Of a stretch of DNA of 6,357 bases, positions 1 to 6,357 are shown one piece after another. The translations under genes and the position numbers were made by a program. Source of the stretch: Pseudomonadota bacterium (lineage in GTDB: Bacteria; Pseudomonadota; Alphaproteobacteria; Rhizobiales; Xanthobacteraceae); the NCBI GenBank assembly GCA_021823875.1, contig JAKAMD010000210.1:1-6357 (forward strand), written 5' to 3'. Below the pieces are notes generated by a model. The model did not search any database, was not told where the DNA came from, and saw only the letters and a list, made by a program, of their open reading frames with translations. Each line of letters begins with the position of its first letter. Within the stretch, counting starts at the first letter, position 1.

Positions 1-1083
1 GAACGCTCGGGTGATTTCCTCGGCAATCTGTTCAATCGCGGCGAGCCGCAGGCGCAGCAGCAGCAGCCCCAGGCGCAGCAATTGCCGCCGCCGCAGCAGG
101 CGCAGCAAACCATGCCGCCCGGCCAGTACGGATCGGACAGTGGCGGCGGGGTCGAGGTCCGCATCGACCGCATTGAGGCAGCGCTGCGCCAGCTCACCGG
201 CACGGTCGAGGAGCTGCAGCATCAGAATCAGGTCCTGCAGATGCAGCTCAAGCGTATGCAGGACGACACCGAATACCGCTTCCAGCAATTGGGCGCGCGT
301 GGTGGCGCGCCGGCGTCGCCAGCGCCGGGGTCACCGGCGATGGCGCCGGTTCCTGGCAATGTGCCGCCGGCGGCAACGGCACCGGCCGCGGCGCCGAACC
401 AGCGCGGCGATGCCTTCAATCCGGCGCTGCATCCCAATGCGCCGGGCGCGCCGCGCTCGCTCGCCGGCGAAGCCCCGGGCGCCGTGCAGCCGGGACAGCC
501 GATGAACAATGCGCCGGTCGGTGCGCCGGGCGGACGCGAGGCCGGCTCGCCGCTCGATCTCAATTCGCTTTCCGGTAATCCGCCGCCGCCCAATGTTGCT
601 CAGCCGCAGCTGCCGCCGAATGGACAGTTGCCGCCGCCGCCGCCGCGCAACACCAGCGCGACCGGTACTCAGCAGCAGCTCGCGACACTGCCGCCATCAG
701 CGCGCCCGAAGGACGAATACGATCTCGCCTATGGTTATGTGCTGACCAAGAACTACGCACTCGCCGTCCAGGCCTTCCGCGACTTCCTGCGGAAATATCC
801 AAAGGAACGGCTGGTGCCCGAGGCGGAATACTGGTTGGGCGAAAGCTTCTATCAACAGCAGCACTATCGCGACGCCGCAAAATCGTTCCTGGCGGTGTCG
901 ACCAAATACGAGCGTTCGGCCAGGGCGCCGGAAGCGCTATTGCGGCTCGGTCAGTCGCTGGCGGCGATGCATCGCAAGGAGGCGGCCTGCGCCACCTTCG
1001 CCGAGGTCAAGCGCAAATATCCGCGCGCGCCGGCCAGCGTGAAGCGAAGCGTCGCGCAGGAACAGAAGCGTGTCCACTGCTGA
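1..1083 (+). CDS. cpoB: CpoB (YbgF), Tol-Pal system periplasmic TPR protein, 5'-truncated by window edge
   Basis: CpoB is a periplasmic partner of the Tol-Pal complex; in E. coli it coordinates outer-membrane constriction with PBP1B-dependent peptidoglycan synthesis at division. The frame is open from base 1 to the TGA at 1081-1083, so the start and signal peptide lie upstream. In the 360 visible residues the order is: a Gln/Pro-rich stretch (about 14-45); a heptad-like coiled coil (about 51-97, with IDRIEAALRQL and LQMQLKRMQ), matching the trimerising YbgF N-terminal domain; a Pro/Ala/Gly-rich linker (about 98-235); and three TPR-type helical repeats (about 236-345, with YDLAYGYVLTKNYALAVQAF, AEYWLGESFYQQQHYRDAA and APEALLRLGQSLAAMHRKEA). 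The fragment already exceeds E. coli CpoB (about 263 residues), the excess being the linker. tolB-pal usually lies upstream in this order, but is not visible here. Its 3' end overlaps tilS by 14 bases. The identification is firm; only the N-terminus is missing. Confidence 0.93.
   Translation, partial: ERSGDFLGNLFNRGEPQAQQQQPQAQQLPPPQQAQQTMPPGQYGSDSGGGVEVRIDRIEAALRQLTGTVEELQHQNQVLQMQLKRMQDDTEYRFQQLGARGGAPASPAPGSPAMAPVPGNVPPAATAPAAAPNQRGDAFNPALHPNAPGAPRSLAGEAPGAVQPGQPMNNAPVGAPGGREAGSPLDLNSLSGNPPPPNVAQPQLPPNGQLPPPPPRNTSATGTQQQLATLPPSARPKDEYDLAYGYVLTKNYALAVQAFRDFLRKYPKERLVPEAEYWLGESFYQQQHYRDAAKSFLAVSTKYERSARAPEALLRLGQSLAAMHRKEAACATFAEVKRKYPRAPASVKRSVAQEQKRVHC
1058..1062 (+). promoter_or_regulatory. 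Ribosome binding site for tilS (supports the GTG start)
   Basis: AGGAA lies inside the last codons of cpoB, seven bases before the GTG at 1070. It supports GTG as the tilS start and implies that ribosomes finishing cpoB can reinitiate on tilS. Confidence 0.6.
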
Positions 1084-2149
1084 GGCGCGCCCGCTCGCAG
1101 CCGCCGAAGCGAATTCGCTGTTCAATGAACTTTGGTCGGCACCCGCGCTGGTGCTGGCAATTTCTGGCGGTCCCGATTCGACCGCATTGATGCTGCTGGC
1201 CGCGCACTGGCGGGCGACACGCCAAAACGGCCCACGCTTGGTCGCGGTTACTGTCGATCACGGCCTGCGCCCGGAAGCGAAGGCCGAGGCGGCGGCGGTA
1301 GCCCGGCTCGCGCGCCGGCTCAAGATCACGCACCGCACACTGCAGTGGACCGGCAGAAAACCGGCAACCGGCTTGCAACTGGCCGCGCGGGCCGCGCGTT
1401 ACCGGCTGCTCGCCGAGGCTGCCCGGCGCGCCAAGGCCACGCATATCCTCACCGCGCACACCCTCGATGACCAGGCCGAGACCGTGCTGATTCGTTTGGC
1501 GCGCGGGAGCGGGGTGCGCGGGCTGGGGGCGATGAGCCGGCTTGCGCCCGTGCCGGGGACCGCGGACCTGACGCTGGCGCGCCCCCTGCTCGAGATTCCC
1601 AAGGCGCGTCTGATCGCCACCCTGAAGGCGGCCAAGGTTCCCTTTGCCGAGGACCCGTCCAACCGCGACCCGCGCTTTACCCGCGCCCGCCTGCGCACGC
1701 TGATGCCGGTGCTGGCGGAGGAGGGGCTCGATGCCCGCCGGCTTGCGCTGTTGGCGCGGAGGCTCAGGCGTGCCGATGAGGCGCTGGAGGCGGCTGCCAC
1801 CCAGGCGCGCGCCGCGCTCAGCATCCCAGTAGCTACGGGCGCCATCGGTTTCGATGCCACAGGTTTCGCCGGGCTTCCCGCCGAGGTGGGGTTGCGCCTC
1901 ATCGGGGCAGCGCTCGAGCAGGTCGGCGACGAGGGGCCTGTGGAGCTCGGCAAGCTCGAAGCGCTGGTCGCGGCGCTCGCTGCCTCCCAAATGGGCAAAA
2001 ATCCACGTTTCCGCCGGACATTGGCTGGCGCGATTGTGACTCTTGCCCGCAATAGCCTTATGATCGAGCGGGCGCCCCGGCGGCGCACCAGAGTTTTAAC
2101 CACACGGGAGCGCGGTCCAATTAAGGCCGGAAAGCCCGTCAAACGGTAA
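1070..2149 (+). CDS. tilS: TilS, tRNA(Ile)-lysidine synthetase
   Basis: TilS uses ATP to join lysine to C34 of the CAU-anticodon tRNA-Ile, making lysidine so that the tRNA reads AUA and is charged with isoleucine. It is cytoplasmic and normally essential. Visible in the 359 residues: the N-type ATP-pyrophosphatase P-loop SGGPDS (32-37), VDHGLR (62-67), AARAARYRLL (105-114), HTLDDQAET (130-138), RPLL (171-174), DPSN (195-198), and an Arg-rich helix RARLR (205-209) of the kind that contacts tRNA. The C-terminal 100 residues are weakly conserved and very basic at the end. The protein is shorter than E. coli TilS (about 430), as is common in alphaproteobacteria. The GTG start has a well-spaced AGGAA and gives a P-loop at the expected distance from the N-terminus. 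It overlaps cpoB by 14 bases, suggesting one transcript and coupled translation; ftsH follows after 159 bases. Confidence 0.95.
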   Translation: MSTAEARPLAAAEANSLFNELWSAPALVLAISGGPDSTALMLLAAHWRATRQNGPRLVAVTVDHGLRPEAKAEAAAVARLARRLKITHRTLQWTGRKPATGLQLAARAARYRLLAEAARRAKATHILTAHTLDDQAETVLIRLARGSGVRGLGAMSRLAPVPGTADLTLARPLLEIPKARLIATLKAAKVPFAEDPSNRDPRFTRARLRTLMPVLAEEGLDARRLALLARRLRRADEALEAAATQARAALSIPVATGAIGFDATGFAGLPAEVGLRLIGAALEQVGDEGPVELGKLEALVAALAASQMGKNPRFRRTLAGAIVTLARNSLMIERAPRRRTRVLTTRERGPIKAGKPVKR

Positions 2150-2193
2150 AGTCTAGGCAAGGATAACCCGCTAAATTGACGCGCTTTGGGGCC

Positions 2194-2222
2194 TTTCCAT
2201 GCCGCCCCCCGCTGCCTACATT
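2194..2222 (+). promoter_or_regulatory. Candidate ftsH promoter
   Basis: TTTCCA (2194-2199) and TACATT (2217-2222) each match 4 of 6 sigma-70 consensus bases with an ideal 17-base spacer. The overlapping string CCTACATTGG (2215-2224) also differs by one base from the -10 pattern CYTATNTNNG described for alphaproteobacterial RpoH promoters, but its -35 partner CTTTCC is poor. ftsH is heat-induced in many bacteria, so either reading is plausible. This would leave a leader of roughly 80 bases. It is a pattern match only. Confidence 0.35.
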
Positions 2223-2270
2223 GGTTCAGGGACGAACGGATTTCGACCCGAGCTTGGGCAAGAACAATAT

Positions 2271-2295
2271 GTCGTGGTGTCGTGGTGGCACCGCG
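2271..2295 (+). repeat. Tandem 8-bp repeat and alternative hairpins in the ftsH leader
   Basis: GTCGTGGT occurs twice in direct succession (2271-2278 and 2279-2286). Either copy can pair with CACC and the bases after it, up to 2295. The downstream copy gives a 6-bp stem (2281-2286 with 2290-2295, loop GGC); the upstream copy gives a 7-bp stem (2273-2279 with 2289-2295, 9-base loop). Each stem contains one G-U pair, and both end three bases before the ftsH ribosome binding site. Pairing was worked out by hand; function is unknown. Confidence 0.5.
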
Positions 2296-2297
2296 TT

Positions 2298-2302
2298 AGG
2301 AA
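2298..2302 (+). promoter_or_regulatory. Ribosome binding site for ftsH
   Basis: AGGAA sits six bases before the ATG at 2309. This fixes the ftsH start, which then encodes the short cytoplasmic N-tail and first membrane helix expected of the family. Confidence 0.7.
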
Positions 2303-2308
2303 CGCCTG

Positions 2309-4231
<1,923 letters not shown>

Positions 4232-4253
4232 GCAACAGACAACAACGATCGCG

Positions 4254-4283
4254 ATGGCCGGGCTCGTCCCGGCCATTTCGTTT
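4254..4283 (+). terminator. Intrinsic terminator after ftsH
   Basis: A perfect 9-bp GC-rich stem, ATGGCCGGG (4254-4262) and CCCGGCCAT (4268-4276), encloses the loop CTCGT and is followed by the T-rich TTCGTTT. It lies 22 bases after the ftsH stop codon. The T-run is interrupted, but stem strength and position make this a convincing Rho-independent terminator that separates ftsH from the next gene. Confidence 0.85.
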
Positions 4284-4311
4284 CCGGCGTTGTACGACGA
4301 ACGCGCTTCAC

Positions 4312-4327
4312 CTCCCCCTGAAGGGAG
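4312..4327 (+). repeat. Short inverted repeat covering the only purine-rich site before the 205-residue protein gene
   Basis: CTCCC (4312-4316) can pair with GGGAG (4323-4327) across a six-base loop. GGGAG is the only Shine-Dalgarno-like sequence upstream of the ATG at 4342, though at 14 bases it is further away than usual. The hairpin could mask it. With only five base pairs, chance is a real possibility. Confidence 0.4.
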
Positions 4328-4341
4328 TGCGATGATCACGC

Positions 4342-4959
4342 ATGCCGCTGCCAAACCGCATCACACCGTTCGGCGATTTTATCGCGACGCCGGCGCGCGG
4401 GCTCTTGATGGGTAATCGCGGCGGCCGGCTGCATGACCGCGAACGCCAGCTCGGCGCGCGCCGCTGGGCCTCCAAGCAATGGATCTGCTGCCGGCTCGAA
4501 TTCAACGATCGCCAACGCAATGTTTGGGGCGAGGGCTATACCGAACTCTTTTTCCTTGATGAAGTGACCGCTTTCGCGGCCGGCCATCGGCCCTGTTTCG
4601 AATGCCGGCGCCGGGATGCGGTGGCATTCGCCACGTTGTTTTCCGGGCAAGCGCAACGCGCCTCCGCCGCGGCCATGGATCGGTTGCTGCATACCGAACG
4701 GCTGGCGGGCGCGGCCAAGCGTGTGCATCGGCGCCCCATCGATACGCTGCCCGACGGTGCCATGATCGCCCATGGCGGCGAAGTCTTCGCTCTGCGCGGA
4801 AAAGAACTGCTGCACTGGACGCCCACTGGATATGCGGAACGCCAGCCGCGCCCCCATGCCATCGATGTCGATGTGCTTACGCCGCCCGGTATTTTCGTCG
4901 TACTGGCAGCCGGTTACGTGCCGCTCTGGCATCCCAGCGCTGCGGCGGCCTCGTTTTAA
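4342..4959 (+). CDS. Uncharacterised protein with an Ada-like cysteine region
   Basis: I do not recognise a named function. The 205-residue product has no signal peptide or membrane helix and looks cytoplasmic. Near its middle, FFLDEVTAFAAGHRPCFECR (70-89) resembles the second half of the Ada N-terminal metal-binding domain, which in E. coli reads FYANASEALAAGFRPCKRCQ. Upstream, WICCR (47-51) could match Ada's GIFCRPSC, giving C49/C50 and C85/C88 as possible zinc ligands; Ada's second cysteine, four residues after the first, is absent. No AraC-type helix-turn-helix or methyltransferase PCHR motif follows. The C-terminal half (136-198), with LPDGAM, LHWTPTGY and GYVPLWHPS, looks like a separate beta-rich part. 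An in-frame TGA at 4333-4335 makes ATG 4342 the first possible ATG start. It follows the ftsH terminator, so it needs its own promoter, which I could not place. Coding is firm because the frame is protein-like throughout; zinc binding is inferred. Confidence 0.85.
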   Translation: MPLPNRITPFGDFIATPARGLLMGNRGGRLHDRERQLGARRWASKQWICCRLEFNDRQRNVWGEGYTELFFLDEVTAFAAGHRPCFECRRRDAVAFATLFSGQAQRASAAAMDRLLHTERLAGAAKRVHRRPIDTLPDGAMIAHGGEVFALRGKELLHWTPTGYAERQPRPHAIDVDVLTPPGIFVVLAAGYVPLWHPSAAAASF

Positions 4960-4988
4960 TTTTCATTGGCCCGAGGCGTGCGATACCC

Positions 4989-5017
4989 TGGACAGTACTG
5001 ATTCGGTGCCGCGTGAT
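4989..5017 (+). promoter_or_regulatory. Candidate promoter for the small membrane protein gene
   Basis: TGGACA (4989-4994) matches the -35 consensus at five of six positions. With a 17-base spacer the -10 would be CGTGAT (5012-5017), matching only three of six. The palindrome CAGTACTG (4993-5000) overlaps the -35 and could be an operator, though eight bases is weak evidence. No terminator is visible after the preceding gene, so read-through is also possible. Confidence 0.3.
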
Positions 5018-5044
5018 TTAACGCCGCGTCTCGTCCTCATTCAC

Positions 5045-5050
5045 AAGGAA
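5045..5050 (+). promoter_or_regulatory. Ribosome binding site that decides the start at 5057
   Basis: AAGGAA lies six bases before ATG 5057. The same frame stays open upstream to 4772, but that extension would overlap the 205-residue gene by almost 190 bases. This site identifies 5057 as the real start. Confidence 0.75.
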
Positions 5051-5056
5051 AATGAC

Positions 5057-5536
5057 ATGGTTGCGACTCGTGCATCGCTTTTGCAGCGGGGTATCGTCGC
5101 CGGCCTCGCCGGCGGTTTTGCCGAAATCGTCTGGGTGACGCTTTATTCGGAATTGACTGGCGGCAATGCCGCGCAGATCGCGCGCGCCGTCACCACCGCG
5201 GTCAGCCTGAACGCACTCTTTCCGTCGATGTCGGTCACTGTCGGCATCGTTGTGCACATGGTGCTGGCGGTGGCGCTCGGCCTCGTGCTCGCCATGATCT
5301 GGCAATGGCTCGCGCAGCGCACGCAGAGCACTGCCGCCTGCTATCTGTTCGTGCTGGCGGCGCTGGTCGGCGTGTGGACGATGAATTTCTTCGTCATCCT
5401 GCCGGTGCTGAGCGCGCCCTTTATCACGCTCTTGCCCTACGCGGTCAGCCTGACCTCCAAGCTGCTGTTCGGCTTGGCGACGGCCGAGACGCTGCGGCGC
5501 ATGAGCGCGCCGATCGCGGTGCGCGCGGCGGCTTAA
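5057..5536 (+). CDS. Small four-helix inner-membrane protein of unknown function
   Basis: The product has 159 residues and is mostly hydrophobic, with about four membrane helices (near 11-30, 58-82, 94-118 and 122-143). The first carries the small-residue pattern GIVAGLAGGFAE, suited to close helix packing, with an acidic residue (E23) buried in it. The segment between helices 1 and 2 (about 31-57) is polar enough to be a loop. No catalytic, metal-binding or transport signature is visible and I cannot place it in a named family. There is a faint likeness to YagU/DUF1440-type membrane proteins, too weak for a call. The start at 5057 has an excellent Shine-Dalgarno. It is 97 bases from the upstream gene and its stop lies only six bases from the stop of the convergent MFS gene. 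Coding confidence comes from the clean membrane topology and ribosome binding site. Confidence 0.85.
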   Translation: MVATRASLLQRGIVAGLAGGFAEIVWVTLYSELTGGNAAQIARAVTTAVSLNALFPSMSVTVGIVVHMVLAVALGLVLAMIWQWLAQRTQSTAACYLFVLAALVGVWTMNFFVILPVLSAPFITLLPYAVSLTSKLLFGLATAETLRRMSAPIAVRAAA

Positions 5537-5542
5537 CTCAAG

Positions 5543-6357
5543 TCAGACGGGCGGCGCGATCTTCGGCGCGCCGTTCCAGGCCAAAGCGACGATGCTGGCC
5601 ATGATCGCCAGCATCGCCGCTATCATTGCGACGCAGGCCGGCCAGCCGGCCAGGATCCAGGCGACGCCGCCGAGTGCCGCGCCGAAACTGCCGCCGATAT
5701 AAAACGACGTCACGTAGAGGCCGACCGCCGACGAGCGGCCGGCCTGGGCTGTGATCGTCACATAGCCGGTCGACACCGACTGGCACATCAGCCCGCAGCC
5801 CGCGCACAGCGTCAGCCCAAGCAGGATCAGCCACACCGGGCCGGCCAGCGTCAGCGCGATGCCGCAGATCCACACCGCGATATTGCTGATCATGAACTGC
5901 CGCCGTCCGAAGCGGCCCACGACCCATCCGGTCCACGGCGTTGAGGCGGAGCCGAGCAGGTAGGAGAGGAAGATGGCACCGAGCGCGGTCGGCGAGAAAT
6001 TGTAGGGCGGAGCGGCGAGGCGGAAGCTGATGAAGGTGAAGGTGGCGATGAAGCAGAACAACACGCCGAAGCCGACCGCATAGGTCGCGATCAGTTGCCG
6101 GTTGCGCAGATGGCGCAGCATCTGCTTGCCGGAAGCGATCAGCCCCTCCGAGCGCACAAATTTCTTTTCGCGCGGCAGCAGCACGAACACCAAGGCGGCG
6201 CCGATGAGCGTGATAACCGCCAAGACATCGAAGGCGAGACGCCAACCGATCAGATCGGCGAGAAAACCGGTCAGCATGCGGCCTGAAAAACCGCCGAGGC
6301 TGGCGCCCGAGGTGTAGACGCCGGCGGCGACGGTCGCCTCGCGCGGCGGCCACTCGT
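5543..6357 (-). CDS. MFS transporter (YnfM-like), N-terminal part outside the window
   Basis: This is the C-terminal 270 residues of a major facilitator superfamily permease, an inner-membrane secondary transporter. The frame continues beyond an internal ATG (6275-6277) to the right edge with EWPPREATVAAGVYTSGASL, so the true start is outside. Visible parts are helix 5 with a glycine-rich stretch (GVYTSGASLGGFSGR), the following loop LADLIGWRLAF, helix 6, a basic central loop (LPREKKFVRSEG), and helices 7-12, including the second-half motif A GWVVGRFGRRQF between helices 8 and 9 and VGLYVTSFYIGGSFGAALGG in helix 11. About four helices are missing. The layout resembles E. coli YnfM and other 12-helix drug or sugar efflux MFS proteins; the substrate cannot be predicted. 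It converges on the small membrane protein gene. No frameshift is seen. Confidence 0.93.
   Translation of the reverse strand, partial: EWPPREATVAAGVYTSGASLGGFSGRMLTGFLADLIGWRLAFDVLAVITLIGAALVFVLLPREKKFVRSEGLIASGKQMLRHLRNRQLIATYAVGFGVLFCFIATFTFISFRLAAPPYNFSPTALGAIFLSYLLGSASTPWTGWVVGRFGRRQFMISNIAVWICGIALTLAGPVWLILLGLTLCAGCGLMCQSVSTGYVTITAQAGRSSAVGLYVTSFYIGGSFGAALGGVAWILAGWPACVAMIAAMLAIMASIVALAWNGAPKIAPPV
5590..5616. repeat. Perfect 10-bp inverted repeat in the 3' end of the MFS gene
   Basis: CGATGCTGGC (5590-5599) and GCCAGCATCG (5607-5616) form a perfect stem around the seven-base loop CATGATC. It lies within the MFS coding region, about 50 bases past the stop of the convergent gene. A second, GC-only 7-bp stem lies nearer (5552-5558 with 5567-5573). 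Neither has a T-run, so they are not classical terminators, but they might end or stabilise transcripts where the two genes converge. Confidence 0.45.

Noticed and set aside
1007..1990. Open frame of 327 codons antisense to tilS (and another at 1399-2160)
   Set aside because: Low-complexity Arg/Gly/Gln-rich products with no family features, opposite a tilS gene with all its motifs.
2176..2204. TTGACG at 2176-2181 as the -35 of an ftsH promoter
   Set aside because: The hexamer is good, but no acceptable -10 occurs at 16-18 bases (CATGCC/ATGCCG only).
2188..2208. GGGGC/GCCCC inverted repeat as a tilS terminator
   Set aside because: It has a five-pair stem, an 11-base loop and no T-run, so it is not convincing as a terminator.
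4336..4932. 198-codon frame antisense to the 205-residue protein
   Set aside because: No domain features, and the plus-strand frame has a motif-bearing, balanced protein sequence.
4772..5536. Longer version of the small membrane protein (254 residues) starting at 4772
   Set aside because: It would overlap the preceding gene by almost 190 bases, the extra 95 residues are not protein-like, and a strong ribosome binding site precedes ATG 5057.
5538..6353. 271-codon minus-strand frame overlapping the MFS gene
   Set aside because: Its product is Arg-rich with no membrane helices, while the neighbouring frame gives a classic MFS protein.

Overview
The window is high-GC DNA with a compact gene layout. 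It looks like an alphaproteobacterial chromosome, most likely Hyphomicrobiales (Bradyrhizobium/Rhodopseudomonas/Xanthobacteraceae-like). That assignment is inferred from the gene order cpoB(ybgF)-tilS-ftsH, the strong GC bias at third codon positions, and the style of the proteins. I see no mobile element, CRISPR array, tRNA or rRNA. Composition looks even throughout, so nothing suggests recent transfer.

Layout. Positions 1-1083 hold the 3' part of cpoB, the periplasmic TPR protein of the Tol-Pal system; its 5' end lies outside the window. Positions 1070-2149 hold tilS (tRNA-Ile lysidine synthetase), which starts with GTG inside the end of cpoB. A 159-bp gap follows, with a candidate promoter and a leader that can form two alternative hairpins. 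Positions 2309-4231 hold ftsH, the membrane AAA+ zinc protease, closed by a strong intrinsic terminator at 4254-4283. Positions 4342-4959 encode an unrecognised protein of 205 residues whose cysteine region resembles the Ada metal-binding domain. Positions 5057-5536 encode a small four-helix membrane protein of unknown function. Positions 5543-6357 on the minus strand hold the C-terminal two thirds of an MFS transporter that runs off the right edge and converges on the membrane protein gene.

How the genes relate. The left two thirds is core housekeeping: envelope integrity at division (CpoB), decoding of AUA codons (TilS) and membrane protein quality control (FtsH). cpoB and tilS are overlapping and probably translationally coupled; ftsH probably also has its own promoter. 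The right third is accessory: two uncharacterised proteins and a transporter, with no clear joint pathway.

I found no convincing evidence for a new multi-gene system. The item most worth a second look is the Ada-like cysteine motif in the 205-residue protein.
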